From: Biomphalaria glabrata
Taxonomy: Eukaryota > Mollusca > Gastropoda > Planorbidae
Length of the DNA: 64,000 bases
Assembly (NCBI RefSeq): GCF_947242115.1
Contig: NC_074718.1
Coordinates: 44,264,699 to 44,328,698, forward strand
Reading direction: 5' to 3'
Below are positions 32,101 through 41,658 of this stretch, one piece after another. Every line of letters begins with the position of its first letter. The stretch's first letter is position 1. The notes beneath the pieces were generated by a model that was not told where the DNA came from, did no database searches, and saw nothing but the letters and a program-made list of their open reading frames with translations. The position numbers were made by a program, and so were the translations under genes.

Positions 32101-35100
32101 AAAAAAGCAGAAATTTAAATTTAAGACAGGTTCTAAATTTCTTGATTTTGTAATGTTTCTCTACATAATTTATACCTCACTTGTAACTCATTTAGATGAT
32201 TTGGATTTAAACACAGTTCATTAGTACCCTAAATAATAATCTAATTACTAATAGAATTAACAAAGTCAGTGATTTAAAACAAATTGCAGATGACTGTAAA
32301 TAAAAGCAAGTAAAGTAGGTCAGTACTGGTGCAAGCCAGGAGTGGAGCAAGTAAATAAAACTTCTTGAAATGTTGCAAGTGGTTTTATGTCAGTATAGTG
32401 GGAAAAGCAGTACATCAATTTTTTGTGATTTAATCAATAAATTGGTGTTAAGCGAAAAAGAATTAACAAATTAAATTATTTCCCTTAATTTACTCTCATG
32501 TAAGTGAAGTTTTAAAGTTTTTGTTAATTTAACATTATATTTAGAGGTCCCTTAGAAAATCTTTGCTTTCTAATCAATTTTTTTTTAATATATGAAAAGT
32601 AATAAAAGAATTTACCATAACTTACTTCATTATAGCTGCAGACTTTTGTAGACTTTTTGGACCATATTGAAAATTTAGTTCAACTGCATCTACATAGGTC
32701 AGAATAGATTTGCTTGATCTACAATGGGAATTAGAATGCATTTTAAAAGTGCTGTTTTGTTAATCAACCATCAAAGTTAATTAAGATTAAATTCTTTTCA
32801 TTTTTCAAAAGGAACTTTGACATAATTTCCCACCTTTTTTCTAGCAGATGACAGCAACTATTTAACATCAGCATACAGTGTACTGTGAGCATTCCCACAA
32901 TTAAAAACAAAGCCAGACCTGCCTGAGAATATCAGATAAAACAATGGCTAACTGGCAACTTATTTCATCTTGTCAATGAAATTTGTAAATCTTAATAGTT
33001 GGAACTAGTGTGTGTGCTTAAAAAGAAAAAGTATGTTTACTTGGGTAAAATGTATTATTTGTAAAATAATTGTAATTTAAAAAAAACTATATGTACATAC
33101 ATTGATTTTGTTTGTTTGTTTTTGTTTTACAAGTTTCTACCTTACCACACGTTCAGGCAGTAGAAATTAGAAGGGAGGCAATTAGTAAATGAAATTGTTA
33201 TGAATATGATTTACGGTATCGGTTGTCGTTCTTATGTTTACATGTGCTTGTAGCTCGTCCATAAGAATGTGTTCACGAAATGTTAGAGATGTGTGTTGTG
33301 TAGTCATTTAGTGTATTAGTTAGAGCCATACTATAGGATTTCGACTATATTGTTTTATTATGTTCATAACTGTAACTGTACAAAATTAACCAATTAATTA
33401 GAGCTACACATTTTCTAGAATAGACATTATCTTTTCTATGAAATAAAAAATTTAGAAAGTCTTTGTATAGGGCTAGGCTAGGCCTATACATTATACAATA
33501 AAGTTGTTTGCCAACTCACCCATAATCCAACATTCTTAAAGGCAGTTGGAAGTGAAAGAATCCCCGTTCCTGCTGTGCCTTTGAGTAAATTCATCAGCGC
33601 TTGTGAGTTGCTGCCAAATTAATTCACAAAGAAAAAGAAATAACTTTTGGGGGCATATGTTTTTTGTTTCAAATATTTTTATTAGCTCTTATTTATGCAA
33701 ATGCTTATATTTCTTTAACGATTCGTTTTTCATTTTAATAAAATAGGCCTAATTAAACGTGAAGATATAGCCTAGATATGCGATTGTGCATGACCTATAA
33801 TTCTTTTTTTTTAATGTTGCCATATAGGCTTATATTATAGTTGTTTATTCACAATAAATTCTCATGGATTCCACAAGTAAATCTGACAGTAGGCTAGATA
33901 ACATTTTCATAGGTGTATCTATAAATGTGAAGCACAAAAAAAAAAAGGAAGAAACACAAAATAACCTTAAAGACATGTTACAACTGTCCTACTTGTCAAT
34001 CGGAAAGAACATGATCATTATTTGAACATTAAATTAACCTCTCACTACAACTGTGATCAGCCATTTAATGTAGCTGCAACTCACGCGAAACATAAATATG
34101 TTAACCAAGTCCCTGGTATGTGAACCATACCAAATGCCACCTGTTGTTATTCTAACCCTTCTGTGTAGGCCAATTAGTTCTACTACCTTACTACAAAAAT
34201 GGGCGATTTGCGCTTGTTGCAATAATAATGTATTTTTAGGACTTCTATGAATAATCTTTAGTTGATTAGGACAATACTTAATTAAAAGGGCTTATGTAAT
34301 CTTTCTTATTCAGTGTTGATTGTCTGTATCGATATTGTAGGCCTATATGGCACCTTGTGGATTTTCATTTTGTTTGTTTTTTCCTATCGAAAGGTTAAAA
34401 TAGATATAGTTGTCGAGAAAGCTAAAAGCATGTCATTGTGCTAAACAAAAACAACTGGTAAAAATATTTCTTATCGCACATATTTATTATTGTTAGTCTA
34501 GGTCTATTATTATATTATTTAATTAGGCCTACAAGACTGATCCAAAACTAATTGATAGGCCTACAATTACACTTAATAGGCCTATAAGCTTTTTTGTATT
34601 TTTAAAGTATATTTTTCTTATTTTTGCTTTCTGTTTTTTATCAGGCCATGTTTTGAGTCGAGTCGATTACCTATTTCGACCAGTTTCTAGAAGCTCGAGG
34701 TCAAGCCAGTGCTGTCCAGCGTAAACAAGTTAATTTTAGGTATCCAATCAAAGAAAGGGGTTAAGGAAAAAACATAGCACACGTCAGCTTCTAGAAGGTT
34801 AAAGTTACTAAAATAATTATATGAGAAGTGTCCATGATTCTAGAACATCCGATTAAAAAAAGTATAAATTAGGGAAGTCAGTTAGACGGGGTCCTCGCTT
34901 AGTCCTCACTTAGTAATAGTTTGGTAGAGTAATATTTGCGGGTCCATTAATTAAAGTTTTATTAGTTGAAGTTGAATGTTATACTAAGTGAAGTTTCATG
35001 TATTTTTAAGTTTTATTTATGAAGTGTCAAGTTGTTATTGAATTGAGAAGTTAATTTGATGTGAAAGTCGAAGAAGTATTAGTAAAGAAGTTTGGAAGTA

Positions 35101-36395
35101 AACACAGGGAGTTCTTTCTTCACTTCATTGAGTTATCAAGTTTGATAATATAATCCCCGGCAAATGTGATCGTCACATATATTATTGTCACTTTCTTGTG
35201 GATGTTTTTTTTTTCTTTTACATGTTTCGGATATTCCTTCAGAAGAACCACCACAATAAAGACAAAAACAACAAATGCCTTTGTGAGAAAAAAAAAGATG
35301 TGACAAGGAGATGGACTGAATACTCCTTAGAATCAGATAAATTTGAAATGCCAGGAAATCCAGAGTTTCCGTACTTAAGTCCCTGCATTAACCAACACCG
35401 ACATCTATCGAATTTTATTCTTCTGTCGGACATTGTAGTAAAATCCTTGAAAAGGACGCTGACTGCAGACCTAGAGAAGAGGATCTAGCAATGGAATTGA
35501 GATGCTACAGAAGGATCCTAGATATCACATTTAAAGACCGCAACAAAAACGAAGAGATTAGAGACAGGGTTACTAGAGTGATATGGAAAGACAAAGGCAT
35601 AGCCCTCGACACCAAAGTCAGACTGATGCGTTCTCTGGTCATGGTCACATTGGTATATGGTTGTGAGTCTTGGACGCTGACTGCGGACCTAGAGATGAGG
35701 ATCCTAGCAATGGAATCGAGATGCGACAGAAAGATCTTAGGTATGTATCATATACAAAGACCGCATCACAAACGAAGAGATTAGAGACAGGATTAGTACA
35801 ACGATTGGATGCCACGATGACCTGATAACAACTGTCAAAAAAAAAAACGCAAGATAAAACTCTATGATAAGGTCCTCAGGGCTCGCAAAAAACTTTCCTT
35901 CAAGAAACAGTACCAGGAAAAGAAGAAGTGGACAGAGAAAGCGATGCGAAAACAACACCAAAGAATGAACGGGTCTATCATTGAAAGAAATTCTATCAAA
36001 GGCAAAAGGAATGGAGAAAGACGATCAACAGATCTTGCGTGGTGCTCCAAAAGTTAAAAAAAAAACAACTAAGGGATAGGTGAAGTTGAAAGTGACATGA
36101 AACAGATATTAAAACTTGCCTGCTTAGTCACATATGTTTAATTTTCTACTGTTTTGTTATCCTGCATTTCTAATTAGTTTCGTTATGTGTAAAGTGGTAC
36201 AGCTTACCTACATCTGGTACACGGCCCACTTGTCGGGACCTCTACAGTGGTGTGTGTGGACAGAACCATCGTTTGAGATTTGATCAACTTGCTGGCTGAG
36301 TGACCCCTGTCTTGTTTTGGGGTGCATTCAGCGGGGGTGTCTTTGTTTACCTTTGGGGATAGCAGAGGCACTAGGGATAAAATGCCGTCTGACAT
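25346..36395 (-). CDS. SLC36A: Proton-coupled amino-acid transporter (SLC36/PAT family), eleven exons, complete
   Basis: Polytopic transporter of the AAAP superfamily that moves small neutral amino acids with protons across lysosomal or plasma membrane. Exons in coding order: 36395-36208, 33610-33520, 32922-32834, 32718-32626, 31147-31063, 30368-30192, 29900-29802, 28988-28810, 27228-27047, 26193-26105 and 25492-25346. They total 1419 bp and give 472 residues, normal for the family. Signatures: NLLKGTAGTGILSLPTAFKN (TM1), VHCMLMLNSCCHLLEKR, SFCCVYIVWVAVNVKE, SSWSTLPLFFGTSMFAFE, ALYSCMGFYGYLKFGED and AMILSVGIQFYVP. All junctions are GT-AG and in phase. The first exon (soluble N-terminus) is assigned by its ATG with an upstream in-frame stop, its AG|GTAAGC donor and exact phase fit. 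AATAAA lies 2 nt after the stop. The motif usually reading VLPLEN reads TISVRS here. Which paralogue this is cannot be told. Confidence 0.92.
25578..26095 (-). mobile_element. CR1/Jockey-like LINE filling SLC36 intron 10
   Basis: The - strand pieces read KIKALGFIKRNFYKS, LTLVWPKIEYASS, RFITNEYSQLIRVTPLVKSL and LESLQDRRLRSKVAI. This is the longest copy of the family in the window. It occupies about 520 of the 612 intron bases, begins about 10 bp from the donor of the exon ending at 26105, and has the same orientation as the host gene. Confidence 0.8.
26755..27016 (+). mobile_element. SINE-B copy in SLC36 intron 9, near-complete
   Basis: GAGCGGTAAAGCACTTGGC head, GGTTCAAATCC B-box, AAAGACTGGGATTTTTAAG, GAGTCCACCCAGC, AAAGGCAGTTGGTC, CATCATCTGCCACATAGATT and AAGGGGAACTTTACTTTA end. 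It ends about 30 bp from the exon at 27047. Confidence 0.85.
27545..28560 (+). mobile_element. Cluster of decayed retroelement fragments in SLC36 intron 8
   Basis: 27545-27715 and 28350-28545 share words (GAACATGAAGAATGG-like, CTGGATGA..., GGCCTCTTGATAT, CAGCTGCTGA, AAGGGACAG), a LINE ORF2 tail of RTE/Jockey type. 27718-27845 is a SINE-A-like fragment. 27850-27945 repeats words of 29205-29340. 28108-28225 is the LINE 3' end also seen inside SINE-B at 13029. Confidence 0.5.
29100..29150. repeat. (AT)n microsatellite
   Basis: About 25 AT dinucleotides in SLC36 intron 7. Confidence 0.95.
29205..29340 (-). repeat. Dispersed repeat in SLC36 intron 7, partner of 27850-27945
   Basis: The - strand carries an open stretch with FLIDPIISSNDCFNP. 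A decayed version of the same words is at 27850-27945. The family was not recognised. It is not part of the transporter: phase and homology run directly from the exon at 29802 to 28988. Confidence 0.45.
30923..31126 (-). repeat. Triplicated exon 3' end plus splice donor in SLC36
   Basis: Three 68-bp tandem units start at 30923, 30991 and 31059. Each encodes the end of the exon (…IVW.AVNVKE) followed by GAG|GTAA. The unit nearest the rest of the exon is the one used in the model. The other two stay open in the same codon frame. Confidence 0.9.
31330..31980 (-). mobile_element. Pogo/Tigger-type DNA transposon fragment
   Basis: The - strand translation shows a psq-type helix-turn-helix (EESVASVD, YNISTSTVMNIKNNRDTIV) followed by a CENP-B-type DNA-binding domain (LLCEKTLQMNSKLGCSSNF, GWLKNFKLHHGIREL). 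These are the N-terminal parts of Tigger/pogo transposases. The catalytic DDE part was not found. The copy has stop codons and lies in SLC36 intron 4. Confidence 0.75.
33611..34648. other. SLC36 intron 1, first part, no gene seen
   Basis: AT-rich sequence with many TAGGCCTA words, and no recognisable domain. Confidence 0.5.
34649..35165 (+). promoter_or_regulatory. Promoter-like block with three heat-shock-element palindromes; possibly a solo LTR
   Basis: TTCTAGAA occurs at 34685-34692, 34789-34796 and 34838-34845. CCAAT is at 34744, and TATAAATT at 34863-34870 is followed by a GC-rich start-like stretch. No open gene follows on the + strand. It lies in SLC36 intron 1 on the opposite strand. 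The block begins TG and can be read to CCGGCA near 35165, and 13 bases later there is a palindrome TGTGATCGTCACA. This arrangement would suit a solo LTR, but no target duplication is seen. An orphan heat-shock promoter is the alternative. Confidence 0.4.
35445..36075 (+). mobile_element. RTE/Jockey-type LINE ORF2 tails, two joined partial copies
   Basis: The block [35 protein letters not shown] occurs first at 35460-35580. Sequence then restarts upstream (ALDTKVRLMRSLVMVTLVYG, CESWTLTADLEMRILAMESR) and passes through the same block again before the GTVPGKRRS-like end. Two copies or a duplication are implied. Located in SLC36 intron 1, opposite strand. Confidence 0.75.
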
Positions 36396-36689
36396 TGTCA
36401 AGACAAAGCCAACCTCTTTACCAGATGTGCAGTTTTAAATGTCAAACATTTTCATCTAATCAGTCTTTGTTGTCCAAATTGGTCATTGAATTTATTTCTT
36501 CATTTCCCTATTTAAAATAGAAATACAAAAAGAAAGTAATTGTGTTACTTAGAACTATTAATTAAAATTTATTAAATTAAAACGAGAGATTAATTATTTA
36601 ATTTCAAAAAAAAAAAAAGCTTTAATTCCTTGGTATAAAAATGTTTGAGATTTCCGTGATAGACTTCCGATAGAAGGTTTACACGAGAT

Positions 36690-37200
36690 GAATGTCAAAT
36701 ATTGACTTGGTGTGGCATAGCCCTCGACACCAACGTCAGACTGATGCGCTCCATTGTCATGGCCACATTCTTTATGCTTCCGAGTCTTGGACGCTGACTG
36801 CAGAGCTGGAGAGAAGGTTTCTAGCAATGGAATTGAGATGCTACAGAAAGATCCTAGGTATCACATACAAAGACCGCATCACAAACGAAGAGATTAGAGA
36901 CAGGATTACTACAGCGATTGGACCTCACGATGACCTGCTAGCTGTTGTAAAAAAAAACACTAAAACTCTATAATCATATTACAAGGTCTTTGGGGCTTGC
37001 AAAGACCTTCCTTCAGGGAACAGTACCAGGAAAAAAAAGAAGAGGCAGACAGAGAGAGCGATGGGAGGACAATGGACGGGCCTGTCATTGAAACAGGTTC
37101 TATGATGTACTATCCAAGGCAGCGGAATGGAGAAAGACGGTTGACAAATCTTAAGTGGTGCCCCAACGGTCCAACAGATTAAGGCATGTGGCGGCCTACG
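36690..37200 (+). mobile_element. RTE/Jockey-type LINE ORF2 tail upstream of SLC36
   Basis: [40 protein letters not shown] and RITTAIGPHDDLL, then the PGKKRRGRQRERWED-like block and the PQRSNRL-like end. This is the least damaged C-terminus of the family in the window. It starts about 295 bp upstream of the SLC36 start codon. Confidence 0.8.
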
Positions 37201-38131
37201 TAACATGGATGGAATATTGAGAGTAAGACTATATAGGCTAAGATTGATTCAAATATGAGCGGGAAGGCCTGCGCAAGGTGCACAACTCTGCTCGAACTGA
37301 ACAAGAGAAAGTTAATGGGAAAAATAAATAGTGTAGGTATACCTTTAGAGTAGGCTTACTTACAATTTAAAGAAATAGAAAAATTACTAAAATAACAGAA
37401 CGAGAAAACAAAAATATAAAGATAGTGGGGGAAAGGGTTATATAAATGATAATCATTCGTTTTATTTGATGAGTCCATTTTATTTATTCCATATAAATAA
37501 TCAGAAATAATCTAGATGAATCATAGCGCTAAACAATTAAACAACATAAAAGCACAAAAAAATGCACTTATTTTCTACTGGCCAGCTACACACATGTTCT
37601 CAATATATTGTTTAAAGTGTGTGTATGTGTAGGTTACGTGCTGTAGCGAGTGATATATACTGTTCAGTGACAGTTCTGTTGGCAACGCGAACATATAACG
37701 TATTGCTAGTAGGCCTACCTTTGACATCTTTTAACGAAGGAGCTCGTCAAAAAATAAGTCCTCTTTGTATGAGTTTTTACAAAGCTTTTATCAACTCATT
37801 CTGTCTGTTACAATTTTTTGTACACGTTATCTCTCCCATTTCCCATTATCGAATCCAGTTTAAACTGTGCACAATTATAAATTATTCATAACAAAGTCAT
37901 TTGTCCAATCGATCAAAAAAGTTAACCAATTAATTAATTAATTAGTGGTAATTAATTAATTTTGTGTAATATTGATTAAAGCAAATAACTCTTGATAGAT
38001 ATGGCTATAAATAGACAGTTCAGTTCTTCCCCTTAGATAAGCTTTTTTTTTTAAAAGTATTTTTTTAGTTTTTGCTTGTTTGATGTTTCAATCACAAGAT
38101 GTGAAGAGTTAACTCGATTAATTCATAACAT

Positions 38132-38235
38132 TTAACCCTTAAAGTGCTGAGCTTTTTTACAATGAGTATACACAAACATGGATTTACAATGCTAGTGTTT
38201 AGAGGATATAGTACCACACGCGTCTAAAGGGTTAA
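38132..38235. mobile_element. 104-bp MITE with TTAACCCTT ends
   Basis: Ends TTAACCCTTAAAGTGCTGAGC and CGCGTCTAAAGGGTTAA. The interior (ACAATGAG..., CAAACATGGA, CACACGCG) aligns with the complement of 12566-12647. Confidence 0.65.
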
Positions 38236-38394
38236 TATACTTAATATAGTAAAAGCCGCACATTCTCTCACTGTAGGCCAATGTCTTCCAGACGAAAGAC
38301 AACCCCGAAAAGGAAGACATGTACTTCTTTTGTCGGGCATCTCTAATTAGCCTAGTTAATAATGGATGTATAGAATCTTGTAAATTACAAATAT

Positions 38395-38560
38395 TCCTAC
38401 AAAAAAAAGATATATAGCCTAAGTCCTGCCAGTGTTAATCTAGTCGTGAATGTTATTTAAAAACATAAACTCTGCTAAGTCATTTGTTTTCCTGGCTGAT
38501 TCAGGCAACCCGTGTCACGATCTTATAAGACTAGGAAAGAAGTAGCGCTCGTATGAATTT
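38395..38560 (-). mobile_element. CR1/Jockey-like LINE 3' end, decayed
   Basis: The words CCTAAGTC, ACTCTGCTAAGTCATTTG, TTTTCCTGGCTGATTCAGGC and AGACTAGGAAAGAAG follow the family order with many changes. Confidence 0.6.
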
Positions 38561-39309
38561 TTTGTACCTCACACTTATATAATCTAGAAGATTTAATAAA
38601 TAATTTGCGGTTATTTGAGAAAGATTATAGAAAATCATGATCATTTTTATGGATAGTCTAGAAATGAAACAAACCTTTGTAGGTACTCCTGTGTGAACGA
38701 GCTAAGTGATGACCACCTTAGATCCTAGATCTCTACTGATTAACACACTCCTTTTCTGGCCTTTTTTTTTCTCCCAAAGTTTATAAGTACACATGTTTAC
38801 TTTACAATTACTTGACAAAAAGAACGCGTTTTTATTTTGGTAGACCTTAAGTAACCGTAACTCATTGTGGTTTGAAGATAAGACCTTGTCTGTAGGCTTC
38901 TATATGAGTGTGTGTAAAACGCGAAGTGTTGTTTAAACGTTTTCGTATGATGTGCGTGCATATGTCTGGTTAATTTGAAATAGAAATCAATACAAAAAAA
39001 ACAACACATTTTTAAAAATATTAACCTGCTATAGAATTGCATCAAATGTTAACTATAATAATGAAGATAATGTACCTGTTTATCTTATCTTATAAAATAT
39101 ATCATCGTCTCTGGCGTGGGGGAGACAATTACGTATCCATTTTTTAACTCGCCTTACACCTTAATTTAAGACTTAAATTTCTGCTAAGTCATTGGTTGTT
39201 GTTTTTTTCTGGCCTATTCATATATATGATATCATTATAGGGCCTACATTTTTTTTTTTGTTATGCTCCTAAGATGGCCACTGTCTGGGATGGTTCCACG
39301 TGTTTATAA

Positions 39310-39477
39310 AATATTTTACACGTTTCGGGTGTTCCTTCAGATTCTGGGAATAATTACACCCTAGCCCTAACTTCCCTCAGGACGACGGGGGATTGCAGCT
39401 GGCAGAATTCGAACCCGGGACCGACGAGACCACCGAACGACAGTTCAGAGCGCCTACCACACGACCAGACAGCCCTC
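39310..39477 (-). mobile_element. SINE-A copy
   Basis: The complement has GGGCTGTCTGGTCGTGTGG, TTCGGTGGTCTCGTCGGTCC, a GGGTTCGAATTC B-box region, CCCCGTCGTCCTGAGGGAAG and GAAGGAACACCCGAAACGTG. It is well preserved. Confidence 0.8.
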
Positions 39478-39954
39478 CATGATATGTCCCTCACAATTTA
39501 TCGCCTTTTTTTTTAATTATAAAAAACTATGAAAAAATAGATGTAGATATATATACTGGAAGTTACACACAGCTGTTGCAGGTCGATTGGGTGACTGCTC
39601 TTTGAAAATGTTAATGTGGGTGGCATGGGTGCATAACAAAACATTGGACAAACTGTTAGCTACACGCATTGAAGAAAGGGATATTCGCATTTTTAGTTTA
39701 AAAAAAAACCAACGAAACTGAATCGCCAGCTCATGAGGCTGTTTTTAAAAACGGGAAAAGAAAATGTAAACGGAAGTGGTAAATTATTAATATTGCACGA
39801 AAACAAATGCTTCACAAAGCAATTAAGGGATGGCAGCCGAGTCCATACGGCTTCATCATGTTTAGATCCGCTAATGAAATGAACGATTCCCTATCTTTAA
39901 AGAACATTTAATTTTTATGCTTTCACTTATTTTGGTTAGCCTCAAATTTTACTT

Positions 39955-40095
39955 GCAAAGAGAGTCTATTTATGTAGGCCCCTATGTGTCCTACATAATA
40001 AATTCCACGCATCCACTCCTCTGTAGGCACTGCCCCCACCATTACGAAAATGCCAATCATTCTATCTTTAAATGCCAAAAAGGGGTTGCATGCTT
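39955..40095 (+). mobile_element. LINE RNase H/zinc-finger tail fragment
   Basis: The + strand reads STHPLLCRHCPHHYENANH and IFKCQK. This is the same C-x2-C...H...C module as at 85-447. Confidence 0.55.
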
Positions 40096-40894
40096 AGACA
40101 CTGTACACAGGGCCGATATTGAAATTTGTGACCCAAATATTAAACTACTTGCCAGATAATTCAAACGTGTGTTGTTGTGTAGGCCTACATACCACTGACG
40201 GCTGACACGATTTCGACGGACTTAATTTTTAAAGTGCTATACAATGTAGAATCTAAACACCCAGACTCTGTTAATCCCGCATGGGGGACGGCCACATGCC
40301 AATGGCGATTTTTTTTTTAGGTGAGTTTACAGGAAGACGGCATAATAGAGCCTCGGGGAAGCTCTTTTAAGATCAACTCAGGCGACATTTTGTCCAGGGC
40401 GAGAGAGAAACAGAGAGAGAGAGAGAAATGTAGAGGAGAGAAAAGAGAAAGAATCGAGAGCGGCCGTTCCATATCGCTGGGACAAGAATTACTGGCTCGT
40501 TTTGACACTCTGGGAAAACTCTAGTTTGACCTTATAAATTTTCAGAGTAAAAAAATTAAATTTGGCTAGAGAACCATGAGAGAACGAGAAAATATTTATC
40601 TTGAAAGGACTGTACAGTTCTTCGGATATTTTGCATTCATTGAAAATTTAATGAATAAATGTTCAAGAAAATTTTGCGCATCGTCTTCTAAGTCTAAATC
40701 GAAAAGCTTAGCTATCATTGGAATCTTGCCCTTGCCCTTGGCAAGGTGAATTGAATGGCCCCAAATGAATGGAAAAAAAACTTTCTGTATCTATATGGTT
40801 CCTTCTGTCTCGGAAGACAGTGCACACAGATGAGTCACTGGCTTTGGTTTCGTCTTGAGACGGGGCAGAGACGTTATTATATACTTCCAAAAAA

Positions 40895-41130
40895 AAAAAA
40901 AGACGATTACGTCTTACGCGTCATGCATTTATTCATGCATGTTAACCAATATTATTTAAATTCTGCCAATTTAACTCATTGATTTTTCTGAATGGCTCAG
41001 GCAGCCCATGCTCTAATAGCACCAGGGAAGAAAGAGCATTTGTACAAATTTTTCTAGCATAGGAACGAGGAATCATCTGGAATGTACGTCGTGCCTTTAT
41101 CTTTGATTCCTGAGTATTTTATGAGATAGC
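40895..41130 (-). mobile_element. CR1/Jockey-like LINE 3' end
   Basis: GACGATTACGTCTTACGCGT, CATGCATGTTAACCAAT, GCAGCCCATGCTCTAATAGC and GAAAGAGCATTTGTACAAAT match the family (complement orientation). There is an insertion of about 15 bp near 41075. Confidence 0.75.
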
Positions 41131-41658
41131 AGGCGCCTATGTTCTCCGGGGTATATTAGATTTTACTTGGTCATCAGCATTACATCAGACGAGGGGGGTG
41201 GTAAATTTAAAAAAGGCGTCGAAAAGCTGATTTGTCATTAATGGCCGTTTTGTGAGTTAGATATCTGTCTTCGAGGACACAATGTTGAAGGGGCTTTATT
41301 GAACTCTTTGCATTCAGCCGTGTCGTTTCAGCTCTGACTGGTCAAGGTTCAAGTTATATAAACAAAAATACATAGATTAGTGAATACAGAAATGCCAGGT
41401 TGGACGTTTCGCTCATGTAACTTCTAATCGAAGCTATTGTCGATGATATTTTTAATGTAATGATTTTAAAACTGTAGATCTATATATGCTTTTTAGGAGC
41501 TACGGAGGTAAATATAAAAATATTTAAAACATCGAACCATTTTTATAACTCTAGAAAATTAATATGCCTAATTAACCTAAGATATGATAAGATAAATTAT
41601 CTGTTTTTAATTAAAAATAATTAAAAAATAGAATCTGGCTTTTCCAGTTAAAGTCAAC

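Larger units (their letters stand above)
37201..41658. other. Intergenic region between SLC36 and DNAJA3
   Basis: These two genes are divergent. The region carries a MITE (38132-38235), LINE fragments (38395-38560, 39960-40095, 40895-41130), a SINE-A (39310-39475) and a GA-rich open stretch at 40400-40460. No conserved gene was recognised. The last few hundred bases should include the DNAJA3 promoter. Confidence 0.5.

Noticed and set aside
40321-40524. Open stretch rich in Arg/Glu (REKQREREK)
   Set aside because: It comes from a GA-rich simple sequence. No splice partners or homology are seen.
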